Source: Pyropia haitanensis (taxonomy: Eukaryota > Rhodophyta > Bangiophyceae > Bangiales > Bangiaceae). Taken from it: DNA of 64,000 nucleotides. Positions 23,239-34,657 of this stretch are shown here, piece by piece (position 1 is the first letter of the stretch; each line of letters opens with the position of its first letter). The notes under the pieces were generated by a model, which saw only the letters and a list, made by a program, of their open reading frames with translations, searched no databases and had not been told where the DNA came from. The stretch is taken from the NCBI GenBank assembly GCA_008729055.1, contig SDUX01000004.1, positions 4,356,559-4,420,558 on the forward strand, given 5' to 3'. A program made the position numbers and the translations under genes.

Positions 23239-26205
23239 GCCAGCGTCCGTAACCCCTGACCAAGCACAAACAAGACCCAAGAGCACCGGACTTGTGCCCT
23301 CTGTAGGGAAAGAGAGTCGAGCAGCTTGTCCTTAGCCAACTTTTGCCACGGGCGTATAGCTGCGCAGACCGCCCGCCGCCGCGGCGTGGCGGTCATTGCC
23401 GTCGAGCTGCAGGCGCCGCCGTGGTCAGCGTCGGTGCTCGTGGCGCGGCGCTGGCGGCGGGTCGTGTGGCGGCCAAAGCCGCGGTCATGGTCGCCACCTC
23501 CGGAGCCAAGGAAAACTGGAGCACCAAAGACGTGGACAGCGTCCGCGCGGACCGGCCGCTGCCGCCGTGACGTCACGGCGCGGGCGGCAGCGCGGGTGGC
23601 CGACGCGGTCGGCGCGCCCTCCAAATGGTTTTCGTCCCGGCTTTGGCAGGGTGGCAGGGCACCCCACACTGCTCAGACGCGGGCTGCCGCGACCACCGCG
23701 ACCACCGCTCGACGCCCGCGACTCGGGGGGCTCCACAGCTCTGCCTCCGCCGTGGCGTTGCGGGTTGTTGTCTACTGAGGCAGACGCCAGCGTGGAGACA
23801 AGAACTCCAGTTTGGCTCTCTACTGCACCACAAGGGCACGTCGCAACTGATCCCCCTGACCATCTGCTTTGCTTCCTCGCTGGCACGCCAAGAGCGGGAG
23901 GCATTGCCGGACAGGCCCCTGTCGGGCGGGCGTGAACGTGCAGCCGATAGGGACCACGGTCGCGGCCGCGTCCAAAGAGGGACAGCAGAGCGCACGAGAG
24001 CGCGGAAGAGCCCATGGCAAAGCACGCAGGGACAGCACCACTGGGTGCGCGCCACAGGTGCGCAGCGCTGCGCGCGAAGCCCCGGGAGTGCTGCACGGCA
24101 AGGCCATTCGCCTTTGACGTCGGTTAGTGTCCAAAGGGGGGCCGTCCTGTGAAGGTGCCGACCGTACGCTTCTTGGACTGATGGTGGGCGTGCACGGGTC
24201 CGCCACGCGTGCACGAGGGAGAGAGTGCGCGGCAATTGGGCGGCTTGGAAGCACACGGGCCGGGCCGCATAGGAGACGGCGTGCGTGCATGTGCGATCAC
24301 GCCCGATCACGTCTGTTGACGGCGTAGTCACGCCCTTTTCAGCGCGTGTCACGGAAAAAAAAGCCCACCGGATATCAAAATGTAATGCACTAGATCACAC
24401 ATTGGATCACGCATGCTGGAAACAGTGGTGTACTTGTATAGCCTGGCCGCGGAGCCCGGCGAGATGCAATGTCCACTTGTCCGTCCCACAGACACGCAAA
24501 AGTCCAGTCGTTCCATTCCACCCGCAATGAGACCGTCGTTGACCCCCTCCGCCGACCCGCCCCCGCTCGTGCAACAGGATCAACTCTGCGGCTGGCGGCG
24601 CGCGCGCGGTGCGCTTCCGCCCCGCCTCGGCCGTGGCGTCGCCCGCCTGGCGGCCGCGGTGTGCGCCGCCGGCCGGCGCGGGGAGGTCGGTTTGGGCCGC
24701 TCCCCGCCGGCAGATCCGCCGCGGTGGCCCGATGCGGCGGCCGCGTCGGCCTCCCGCACCCCCCCCCCGCCGGCGCGCCCCCCCCCCCCGGCCCTCCCCC
24801 CCCCCCCCCAACCCACACGCCGCCGCGGTGGCCACCCCCCGACGGCTCGCGCCAAAAAACCGACGCGGTGCGCGCGGGGCCTCCCCCCCCCCCACCCCCC
24901 CCCCCCGCCACGCCGCCCACCACCCCACCGCCCACCGCCACCACCCCCACCGCCGCCGCCGCCACCGCCGCGGCAACCCCCAAACCCGCCCGCCGGCCGG
25001 CCGGCGGAGCGCGGCGCCGCGTCGACACCCCCCCCCCCCCCCCCCCCCTCCCCCCCCGGCCCCCACCATGATCGCGCCACCCGCCGCGTGCGCGCGCGCG
25101 CGGGGGGGGTGGCGACGCCGCCCACCCCGCGCGCGCGCGGGGCGCGTTGCAAAAGCCCGCCGGCCGGCTTTTGCACGGGCGGGGGGGAAGGGGGTGGGGG
25201 GGGGGGTGGGGGCGGTTGCACCCGGCCACCGCCGGGGTGGAGGGTGTGGCGGCGGCGGCCGGGCCGGCTGGGGGGGCGCGTTGGACGGTGCCCAGACGCG
25301 GCGGGTGGGGGGGTGTGGGGGGCGGGGGGGGGGGGGGTGGGGGGGTGGGGGGGGGGTGGTGGTGGCCGTCGCGGCGGCGGCGGCGGCGGGTGTTTTTTTT
25401 TTTTTGGGCGGGCCACCCCCACCCCGCCCCCCCGCCGCCCCCCCCGCGCGCGCGACCGCCGCGGCCGCGACAGCGTGGCGGGGCGGCCGCCGGCTGCCGC
25501 CGCCGCTCGTGGCAGCCGCGGCGGCGGCGGGCGGTTACCGGCGGCACCCCCCCCCCGCTCCCCCCCAAACGGTCACCGCCGACCGCCGCCGGCCGCCGCG
25601 CGTGTGCCATGCGCGCCGGCGGTGCAGCGGGGGGGGGGAGGAGGAGGGGGGGGGGGGGTTTCCGCCGCCGCCGCCGCCGCCGCCGCCCGGCGGTGGTGCG
25701 CCCCGCCACCCACCGTGACGGCGGCGGCGGCGGCACCCGTGGCGGGGGCGATCGTGTGGGGACTCCCCCCCCCCCTTCCCCCCCCACCCCCCCCCGCCCC
25801 CGGGCGGTGGTGGCGGTGGTGGCGGCCGCCACGCCGCTGCCGGCGTCTAGACCCATGGGGAGGCGGCCGCCGCCGCGGGCGGCCGCCCGCGCCGCCGACG
25901 CGGCCGCGGCGGGACGCTGCCGGTCGCCGCCGCCCAGACGGCCGCGGCTGCCGAGGGGGGGGGGGGGGGGGGGGGGGGGCGCCCGGTCCTCGACGCCCGC
26001 CGCCGCGCCACGCGTCGGTGGCACGCGCCGGCAAGGGGGGGGGGGGGGGGGCGGGGCGGCGGCCGCTGTGGGCGGCGTGGCGCCGCGCGGCGGGCGGGCG
26101 GGCGGGCGGGCGGGCGGGCGGGCGGGCGGGCGGGCGGCGGCGGGCGGCGGCGAGTAGCGGGCGCGCCCTCGTTCCACGCCCCGTGCGGTTCCCCCCCCCC
26201 GCCGC
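23239..26205. other. Intergenic DNA with low-complexity blocks
   Basis: From 23,239 to about 24,400 the composition is moderate with only short unassigned frames. From 24,550 to 26,160 it is extremely GC-rich, with C and G runs, a GGGC microsatellite (about 26,091-26,143) and long Pro/Arg/Gly frames on both strands. I see no supported gene. Confidence 0.5.
26091..26143. repeat. GGGC tetranucleotide microsatellite
   Basis: About 12 copies of CGGG/GGGC, 310-360 bp upstream of the Hint 2 start codon and near its possible TATA-like motif at 26,206. It is capable in principle of forming G-quadruplexes. Confidence 0.85.
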
Positions 26206-26212
26206 TACATAA
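26206..26212 (+). promoter_or_regulatory. Possible TATA-like motif of Hint gene 2
   Basis: TACATAA, the only A/T-rich heptamer just upstream of the gene, about 245 bp before the ATG at 26,455. Its distance from the ATG is similar to that of the better TATAAAA motifs upstream of Hint genes 1 and 3. The match is weak. Confidence 0.3.
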
Positions 26213-26454
26213 GCAGCGCGGCACGCCTCGCCCCACCCCGTCAGCCGCCACACCATCGCCCATCGCATACAGACTAGGCCGTCCTCTGCCCGCGGCACCC
26301 TCCCCCCCACACCTCACGCGCACCACCACCACCACCCCCCCCCCCTCCCCCCACGCTCCCCGGTTCTCTGCCAGCCCGCTGCCCGACGTCCACCCCCCCC
26401 ACCCCCCCCCCCCGCCCCCCCCCCCCCCCCGTGCGCGTGCGCGGGCGGCCGACG

Positions 26455-28239
26455 ATGGCGCGCGTGGCGACCCGCGTGGCCGTCGCGGTGGCGGCGGCAG
26501 CCGCCGCCGCGGCGGTCACGACCGCCCTGCCCGTTGCCGAGCTGCCGTCGACGGGCCGGCAGTTTTTCAAGGCGCAGCTGGGCGGCATCTACACCCGCTT
26601 CATCGCGCAGGGCAACTGCCCGGCGCGGATTGAGCACACGGGCTTTGTCGAGCCGTCCGCGGGGGTGGTCAACGTGCCGTTTGCCAACATCCGCATGGGC
26701 GGCGTGCCGTGCACGTCGGCGGGGTCCATGGTGGTGGTGCCCAACACGGATAATACGCTGACGGGGCGGCTGTCGTCGCTGCTCGAGTCGAACGAGGTGC
26801 TCAACGCGGTCTACTCGCAGCTGGTGGACAGCGGCGCCCAGTTCCTCGTCGGCTTTGAGACCGTCTCCCGGGTGTGTGGGCCGACGACGTTTGCCGCGCC
26901 GACGGTGAGCTTCTTTGTGTCGGAGCCCGAGGCGATTTCGGTGCCCCGCGTGGCGTTCCTCCGCCCCGACTTTCGGCCCTACATGATGGTGTTCAAGACC
27001 AACAGCGATGACGGCATCCCGTGCACGTACGCCAAGGGTGACCGCCAGGTGGACACGGGCACTGTCGCCAGCGGCAATGACAATGATGACGATGATGACG
27101 ACAGTGACGACGATGACGGCGTCACGGCGGTGCCGGTGGTCGTGCCGGTTGTGACCGTCGACGGCGCGGACGAGGCGTCCGACTCGGATGATGACGATGA
27201 CGGCGACGCGGACAACAACGATGGCGCCGACGTGGTCGTCCCGGTGGTGGTGCCGGTCGACGGCGGCGACGATGACGACAGTGACGATGACGACAATGAC
27301 GATGACGACGACGACAGCGCCGCCGTTACGCCCGTGCCGGTGGTGGTGCCTGCTGGTGGCGACGACGACGCCACGGACAGTGACGATGATGACGACGACA
27401 GCGCCGCCGTTACGCCCGTGCCGGTGGTGGTGCCTGCTGGTGGCGACGGCGACGCCACGGACAGCGATGATGATGACGACACCAGCGCCGTCACGCCCGT
27501 GCCGGTGGTGGTGCCTGCTGGTGGCGACGGCGACGTCACGGACAGTGACGATGATGACGACACCAGCGCCGCCACGCCCGTGCCGGTGATTGTCGACGGC
27601 ACTGACGACGCCACCGATGGTGCCGTCGACGGGGCGGATGGTACCGACAGCGACACCAGCGACGACGAGGGCCCGGAGCCGTCGGACGATGACGACTCGG
27701 TGTGCTTCCCCGCGTCGGCTGAGGTGGAGCTCGAGTCGGGTGCGACCGTGACGATGGACAAGCTGGCGGTTGGTGACAGCGTGCGCGTGTCGGCCGACGC
27801 CTTCTCGCGCGTGTTTATGTTTACCCACAAGGTGGCCGCCGGCTCGTTTAACTTTGTCAAGCTGTCGACCGCGTCGGCCGCGTCGCTGACGGTGACGCGC
27901 AGCCATTACATCTATGCGAATGGCAAGATGACGGCGGCGGGGGCGGTCCGCGTGGGCGACAAGCTGGAGCTTGTTGCGGAGCGCAAGTGCGACATTGTGA
28001 CGGCCATTGCGTCGGTGACGGGCACGGGCCTGTACAACCCGCAGACGCTGCACGGCGACATTGTGGTGAATGGCATCCGTGCCAGCACGTACACGACCGC
28101 CGTTGAGCCGACGGTCGCGTCGGCGCTGCTGGCGCCGCTGCGCGCGCTCTTCCGCGCGACGGGCCTGAGCACGTCGGCGCTGGACGCGGGGTCGGCACGC
28201 CTGGCGGCGCTCCTTCCCAGCGGCGCGTCTGCGTACTAG
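26455..28239 (+). CDS. Secreted Hint-domain protein 2
   Basis: Intronless, 594 residues. The ATG at 26,455 aligns with the start of Hint protein 1; the frame is also open upstream only through non-ATG codons. Signal peptide (Ala/Val-rich, to about residue 26), then the same four-cysteine N-domain: about a dozen base differences in roughly 520 from copy 1. The spacer (about 209-410) differs. It has short acidic DDDDDSDD clusters and about four tandem repeats of some 25 residues (AVTPVPVVVPAGGD then Asp-rich; 27,319-27,590) instead of the DxDxDG array. The Hint domain begins at Cys417 and is almost base-for-base identical to copy 1 (a handful of changes in over 500 bases), including T-R-S-H and RASTYT. 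Predicted to be exported and autocleaved before Cys417. Near-identity at both ends with an unrelated middle indicates recent duplication or gene conversion. Confidence 0.9.
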   Translation: MARVATRVAVAVAAAAAAAAVTTALPVAELPSTGRQFFKAQLGGIYTRFIAQGNCPARIEHTGFVEPSAGVVNVPFANIRMGGVPCTSAGSMVVVPNTDNTLTGRLSSLLESNEVLNAVYSQLVDSGAQFLVGFETVSRVCGPTTFAAPTVSFFVSEPEAISVPRVAFLRPDFRPYMMVFKTNSDDGIPCTYAKGDRQVDTGTVASGNDNDDDDDDSDDDDGVTAVPVVVPVVTVDGADEASDSDDDDDGDADNNDGADVVVPVVVPVDGGDDDDSDDDDNDDDDDDSAAVTPVPVVVPAGGDDDATDSDDDDDDSAAVTPVPVVVPAGGDGDATDSDDDDDTSAVTPVPVVVPAGGDGDVTDSDDDDDTSAATPVPVIVDGTDDATDGAVDGADGTDSDTSDDEGPEPSDDDDSVCFPASAEVELESGATVTMDKLAVGDSVRVSADAFSRVFMFTHKVAAGSFNFVKLSTASAASLTVTRSHYIYANGKMTAAGAVRVGDKLELVAERKCDIVTAIASVTGTGLYNPQTLHGDIVVNGIRASTYTTAVEPTVASALLAPLRALFRATGLSTSALDAGSARLAALLPSGASAY

Positions 28240-31200
28240 AGGGCTATTTTCTTTTTTTTCGGTGGATGCGTCTGCTTGTGTGGAGGGGTGTGGTGAGGGG
28301 GGGGGGGAGGCGGGAGGCGCAGCCTGCACAGCCTGCACAGGCGCTGCGCTCGTCTTCTGGATTTCTTTCTTTTTTTTCTGCAGTTTAATGGCTGATTTTC
28401 TTTCTCATCGTCGATCCGGTTGGTGTCGAGCTTCCAGAGAGGTGACGAGCGCGCCAGCGCGTTCCCGACCACCGCGCGGCTCGCCATGGGCGGCGCCGCG
28501 GCCAGGCGACCACACCTGTTGGGAGTCCTGCAAGGGGCACAGAGTGAGGCTAGAAGGACCATCAACCCGCCCTGCTTCCCCTCCTGGTCCCCGCCACTTG
28601 CACGCACGTGCCACCAGTACGCAACGCCACAGATCTGCGTACCGCCGAGGACCTGAAGACCTGTACGCGAGCGTGCAAACAGAGTTTTGCAGGGCGCCGA
28701 AATATGCGGAAAACCCTGCGAAAAACCGACAATTTACTGTTTTGGCGCTGCTGTCACGGCTCGCGGGCTGGAGCTGTGGCAGCCTGTAGACGCCCTCGGC
28801 GGCTGCCGCCGCCCGCTGTCTCTATCTTCGCTCTCTGTGACCTCTGGTGCCTTCTATTGCCCTTTGGATACGGTTGGCTATGGTCCCCTCTGCAGCGCGT
28901 TGTTGCTCGCAGTCGTGACTGAGCGGGACGCCATCCGTTTGAGCCCCCCAGCGCCAAGCGCCTGGACGAGAAACGGTTCCGCACCTGGAAGCTCTTGGGA
29001 GAGGCGAACGGGGGGGCGAGGTGCACCACTACCGCGGGCTTCCACCGCACTCCTTCTCGGGTGCTGTTAGAGCCCGGCCTGAGCGTGGCTTTACCACCCT
29101 CACCACCCACGTGGCGCCGTTGGGGGCGGGAGGGCGCGCGGGAGGGGCAGACCCCACCGCTGCCTCCGCAGGGACGTGGGTGGGGGGGGCGGTCCGACGG
29201 AACGCTTGGGGGCCCCGCGCGGACGCGGCCGGTGCTACCGCACGGGCGCACCCGCCTATCCCGCATCGCCAGCGCGCATTGCCCGCGTGCGCCCATTGCA
29301 CAGCAGTAGATTTTGGAGCCGTTGCTTGGTGAGGGGGCCATCTCCGATGTCCGCCGTGTCTCCCTCTGCCGCCAGCTTTGGAACCGCCTGTGGGAATGTC
29401 GCGCGCAACTGGGACGGGAGGGGGGGGGGTCTGACGGAGGCGACGGACGGGATGGAGGCCAGGGAGGGTGGAGCGGGAAGGGGGGAAGTCTGCGTCCCTG
29501 TTGTGGCGGGAAGGGGCTGTGGTGGGTATCCCCACTGAGGCCAGCCGCCATTCGTGCCACGCACACCACAGGCGGCGCCTTGGCCGCCGCCACGCCAGTC
29601 CGGCACCGAGGTCCCCCTCCACCATCAACACCGCCGGCCTCGTCCCGCCTCTTGGCCGCAGCCCCGACCTCCACCTGCCACTCCCGACGCCCCCCCCTCC
29701 CCACCCCTGCGCTCCCGCCCAAGGCGGCTGCCACAGCGCCTTTGGGGGGGGGGGCGACGGCGAGCACGCGACCGTGCGCAGCTCGCGGGGAGGAGACGAG
29801 TGTAGGTGTGATGGGTGTGGCGGACGGGCAGGGCGAGGCTGGGGGGAGTGCTTGCGAGCGTGGCAGCCCGTCCCGTGCAGGAGGCATGTCTGTAGGCAGG
29901 GGGTGGCGAGGGGGGGGGAGGGGGGGACGGGAACAGTGCTGATCAGCGCCTTGTAGTCGCCAGAGGGGCTTCTTGGTATTGACTGTTGTTGCTTTCTGTT
30001 TGGAAGGCTGGGGGCGGTCATCCCCTCCCACACCGCCACCCCCAGCGCGACACCCGCGCCCGCCGTGACCGAGTCCGCCCTCCCACTCTGGCACCCAAAC
30101 CTTCCACCGCAGCACCGGCATCCCCACGGGCACCCCCTACAGCCTCCCACGCACCGCAAGCCCGTACCCCCCACCCCACCAGCCGCACCCCACCACGGAA
30201 GTCATACAACCGGCGTGCGCCCACGCACTGCCGGTTGGCCGTCGCTTCCTCCGCCGCCGCCACCGCCACCGGTTGGAGCCGGCCCCCCACCCCACCGCGG
30301 CCGCCCACGCCGCGGCTACCGGATAGTGGCCGCCCCCCCGCCGCCGGCGCTGCCGGCGTTGCCGCCGCGGGCAGCCCGCGGCTCCACCGCCGCCGCCGCT
30401 GTCGCCAGCTGCCGGCCGACGCCCCTGCCGCGGCGGCGGCGGTCGCCGCCGCCATTGCCGCCCCGCCGCCGCCGCCACCGCCGCCGCCTGATGGCCGCTC
30501 CACCGTGCCGCTGTCGGGGTCCGCCGCGATCGCGGGCTGGCGGCCGCTCCACCGGGCTGGCGGCCGCTCCACTGGGCCACTGTCGGGGTCTGCCGCCATC
30601 GCGGCCTGGCGGCCGCCGCCTTGCCACGCCCCCACAAACTTCCAAATGTTGGTGGTTGCGGGCAAAGCGACCGCTTACGAAACGATGGGACGCCCAAAGT
30701 TCAATGGCTCAGTGACTTGCATTGGCCGCCTTGGTCGACCGACCTGTACGGTACGATCATCGCATGTGTCAGCACTCGATCGTCTTCACCGTCCAATCAT
30801 ATTGCGCTTCTGTGTCGCGGTCCCCGGGCACTCGGTCGCCCCGGGCTTTCGGTCGCCACAAACGATGCTCAACTACGGTGTATATACCGACCGACGAATT
30901 CTGGTGTTTGAGACTCTGAAGACCCCCCCCCCCACAGCGCCGGATCCACCCCGCTGCAGGCCACTGCCTTCAGCCGCGGGCTCGGCCGCCGCGCACTGGG
31001 TGGGTTGCTGAGCCGCCCCCTCGCGCCGACCTGTCCGTCGGGTGTGCAGAGGTGGGCGGCGGGCTCCCTCCCGCCCCCCCCCCCCCCCCCTCGGCCCCCC
31101 CACACCACTGGTCCAGTCGTTGCTCCCTTGCACGCGCGCGCGACCCAGTGGCGGAGCCGCCTCACGCCCTGTAAGGCGCCGCCGCCGCGGCAGCGTCCAA

Positions 31201-31774
31201 CCCACACCCCCAGCCGACCGCCGCTCCCTGCCCGCCGCGGTGCGAGACACACGAAAAAAAAAAAAAACAGGTCACCCGCTCCCGCTCCCGCGCCGCCCCG
31301 CGCGCCGGTGCGTGTGGGTGCGGCCCCCCCCGACGGGGGCGGGGTTGCGCCGGCGCCCCCCCCCCCCCCCCCGCCCCCCTCCCCCGCCCCTCCTCCCCGC
31401 GTCACCGCGGCGGCGGGTGGCGGTGCGGCGGCGGCGCGCGCGCCGCCACGGCCCGGCGGGTGTGGCGGCCGTGCTGCCTTGTCGCCCCCCCCCCCCCCCC
31501 CCACCTCCGCCGCTCCGCGCGGCCGCCGCCACGCGGCCAGCCCCCCCTTTCACAGCCGACGCGTCACCCCCTCTCCCCCCCGTTCCCCCCCCCCCCCCCC
31601 CACTTCCCCGTTGCCGCCCCCCCCCCCCCCCCCTTGTCTCCCTGCCGCCGTGCCATCGACGGCTGGCCGCCGCCGCCGCCGCAGCGGCGCGGCTGCCGCC
31701 GCGGTTCCCACAGACCGCCGCCACCCGCCCGCGGCCGCTGCTGCTGGCCGCCACCGCCGGCCGACGCTGCCGGC

Positions 31775-31805
<31 letters not shown>

Positions 31806-32262
31806 GACCGCGACCGCGACCGCGACCGCGTCGCCGCCGCGCCGCGCCACACGCGGCCGCGCCGCACACGCCACCGCTGCGGCCGCGCGGGGGGCGGCTG
31901 ACGGAGCAGCGGCGGGCGGGTGTCGTCCGGTTGGCCGGCTGGTCACGGTGCGGTGCGGGGTGTGTGGGTGGGTGGGGGGGGGTGGAGGGAGCGGGGGGGG
32001 GGAGAGGAAACGGGCCAAGTGGGCGGGGGGGGGTGGGGGTGGGGGTGGGGGGGGGGGGGGGGGGGGGGGGGGGACGTTGCGTCAACCGCGAGGAGGTACC
32101 GACTGTACGGTGGGCGTGCACCCGCGCCGCCGCGGCGGGCCGCAACGCGCCGCGCCCCCCCACCCAACTGGCAGTGGGCCCGCCGCCGGGGCTGTGGCGG
32201 CTGCCGGGGGGTGAGGGGTGCCTCGGCGTTGGCGGTGGCTGCCGGCGGCGGCGGCGGCGGCC

Positions 32263-32321
<59 letters not shown>

Positions 32322-32676
32322 GGCGGCGGGCCGCCCCCGCGCGTGCGCCGTCTGGGTCGCACCGGCTGGCCGCCGGCCGTGTACCGGGTGCGTGCTGCCC
32401 GCCGCCGCGTGGGTGTGTGTGGCTGGGCGACGTGGCGTGCGTCGGCCCAGCCGGTGGACCCACGACCAGCGCGTGGTCTCTCTCTCGGCCCCGTTCCCCC
32501 TCACGTTCCTCTCCCCCCCCCCCTCCTTTGTGCCGCGCTCCCCCTTCCCTCTCTCTCTCCTTCTCCCCACCCCCCGTCTCACGTGTTGCCCCTTGCCCGT
32601 GCTTCCTCCCACTCCCCACCCCCACCCCCACCCCCCGCCGTCCACCCCCCCCCCCCCCCCCCCCCCCGCTGCCACC
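28240..32676. other. Intergenic DNA, no recognised gene
   Basis: A T-rich 3' flank follows Hint gene 2 (28,240-28,400). Mixed-composition DNA to about 30,700 has overlapping frames on both strands (one minus-strand frame of about 460 codons, 30,133-28,754) without motifs. A duplicated segment lies at 30,509-30,620. An AT-richer patch at 30,640-30,920 is followed by extremely C/G-rich DNA with GGC triplet runs up to the hemerythrin-like gene. Confidence 0.45.
30509..30620 (+). repeat. Short tandem duplication
   Basis: A unit containing CTGTCGGGGTC, GCGGxCTGGCGGCCGC and CACCGGGCTGG-type segments is repeated twice with minor changes. In one plus-strand frame it reads as PLSGSAAIAxWRP twice. No gene is supported around it. 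Confidence 0.6.
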
Positions 32677-33509
32677 ATGGCCGCCCGCAGCGACATGGAG
32701 GTCTATTTCGCGCCGCTCCTCCGCGGCGGCGTGCGGCGCCCCGCCATCCACCCCGCCGAGTATGGGCACCCGTGGTCGTGGGCGGGCGACACGCTCGCCG
32801 CGTGGCACAATGGCCTCCGCGCGGAGCTCGTCGACCTGTTCAACATTGTCGAGTCGATGACCGTCCGGCGGTCCGAGCTGGGCGACCGCGAGCTCGACGA
32901 GGCGTACGCGTGGTGGGTGCTGTTCCGCCGCTTCCTCGGCGACTATTGGGCGGTCGAGCACCTGCTGCTCTTCCCGTGGATCTTTGAGCCAGAGGGCGCT
33001 GGGGGGGGGGGGGGGGAAGGGCGGGGGGGGGGGGGAAGGGGGCGGGGGGGGGGGGGCTGCGGGCGGTGCCGCCGGCAAGGCCGCCGCCGCTGGGGGGGGT
33101 GGTGGTGGTGGCGGCGGTGCCCCCCCCCCCGACGGCGGCGACGGCGGCACGCCGTCGGCGGCGGCGGCGGCCGCGCGCTACGGCCTGCGCTCCCGGCTGG
33201 AGCGGTTCAAGGACGCGCTCGGCGCCAAGCTCGCCGAAATCGACGGCACCTTTGACCTGCGCCGCCACCTGTCGGCGGTGGACATCTTCCCCACCCTCCT
33301 CGACGCGCTCGACCGGTTCGCGCCGCGGCTGCTCGAGCTGTTTGCGCTGGAGGAGCGGTTCCTCCCGCCGCTCATCGCGGCGGTGCACACGCCCGCCGAC
33401 GCGGCGGCGCTGGACCGGCGGGTGGGCGCGCTGCTGCGCGCGCGGGGCGGTGGGTGGGGGGGGTCGGGGGGGCGGCCTCCTGGGCGGTGCTGCCGCGGGC
33501 GTCGGGGGG

Positions 33510-33556
<47 letters not shown>

Positions 33557-34208
33557 CGGTGGGGGTGGGGGTGCCGCCGCCGCGGCGGGCCTCACCGACG
33601 GTGGCGTCGGGTGGAAGCTGGCGGTGGTGCTGCTGACGCGGTGGATGGGCGACACGCCCGCGCGGGAGGCGTGGCTCCGCGCCAACCTCCGTGGCCCGGC
33701 GCGGGGCCTCCGGTACGGGCGGTGGAAGCGGGAGTTTGACGCGGGCCACCGCGCGATCGTGCGGCGGTTCCACCGGCGGATGTTTCGGGCGCTCAAGCGG
33801 GAGGCCGCCGTGCGGGTGGTCAAGGGGCGGAGCGAGGAGTACGACCGGGGGGGGGGGGGGACCCGCGGTACGGGGGGCGGGGCGGGTACGCCCCCGGTGG
33901 GGGTGGTGCCGCTGCCGGTGGGGGTGGGGGTGGGGGGGGGGCGGGGGGGGGGCACCCGCGCGATGGGGGGGGGCGGGGGGGAGGCCCGCCGCAACCGCGC
34001 GTCGGTCCACGAGGGCGGCGCCGCCGCCGGCGGCGGGCGGGAGGGGGGTGGCGCCGCCGCCGCCGCCGCCGCCGGGCCGCCCCCGTCGGCTGAGGCGATC
34101 CGCCACATGGCGGGGGATATGGCGCGGCGGTCGCGGCGGCTGGGGGACAAGCACCTGTTCCAGGCGGGGCTCGAGACAAAGCTCCGCAAGCGGTCTGCCG
34201 AGGCGTGA
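32677..34208 (+). CDS. Hemerythrin-like (HHE-type) helical protein; frame broken in G runs
   Basis: ATG in a good context (GCCACCATGG). The protein-like sequence runs through three frames: 32,677 to about 33,000; about 33,000-33,450; and about 33,590-34,208. The breaks fall in long poly-G/Gly-rich stretches. Removing one base in each gives about 509 residues. Segment 1 has helices AWHNGLRAELVDLFN and DYWAVEHLLLFPWI; segment 2 has LLELFALEERFLPPLI. The WHN...VEHxxxFP and LEExxLPP pattern resembles hemerythrin/HHE domains, which bind a di-iron site, but several usual His ligands are not evident, so oxygen or iron binding is uncertain. Segment 3 (WKLAVVLLTRWMGD... HRAIVRRFHRRM) is helical and ends in a basic tail. 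Gly-rich linkers separate the segments. The breaks could be sequencing errors, small introns or real inactivation. It converges on spermidine synthase, 449 bp away. Confidence 0.6.
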
Positions 34209-34657
34209 CGCCAGGGGGGGGGGGGGAGGGGGGAGGTGGAGGGGGGGGGGGGGAGGAAGCGAGGGGAGGGGGGGGGGGGGGGGGTTGGCTGTCGTTCCCA
34301 TGCTACAAGAAAAAAACAGAGACAAGCCGTGGCCGCCGCGCCCCGTGCGGGGCGTCTGGGCGACCGGTACCTGATGATTGTCCTGTCCCGCCCGCGCCGC
34401 CCGCCGCGCTGGCCGCGCGGCCGCCGCCGCGGCGGGTTGCCCCGCCGTGCGGCATCCCCGGCGCGCGCCGTCCGCCGCACAGGCCGCGGCAGGCGTGGTC
34501 TCGTGGTGGTCTGTCTTGGTTTTCTTTGTTTTCCATACCCGCCGTGACCGTTCGCGAACTCCCCCCCCCCCTCCCCCCCCCCCCCCCCCCCTCCCGTTTT
34601 CGCTTCCCAACCCTCCTCCTACCCTCCCCCTACCCTCCCCCCCAACTCCGTCCGCCC
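34209..34657. other. Convergent 3' intergenic spacer
   Basis: Separates the stop codons of the hemerythrin-like gene (+) and spermidine synthase (-). It contains G runs at the left, C runs at the right, and a short A-rich motif (AAGAAAAAAAC near 34,308). It probably holds both 3' UTRs; no coding signal. Confidence 0.6.
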
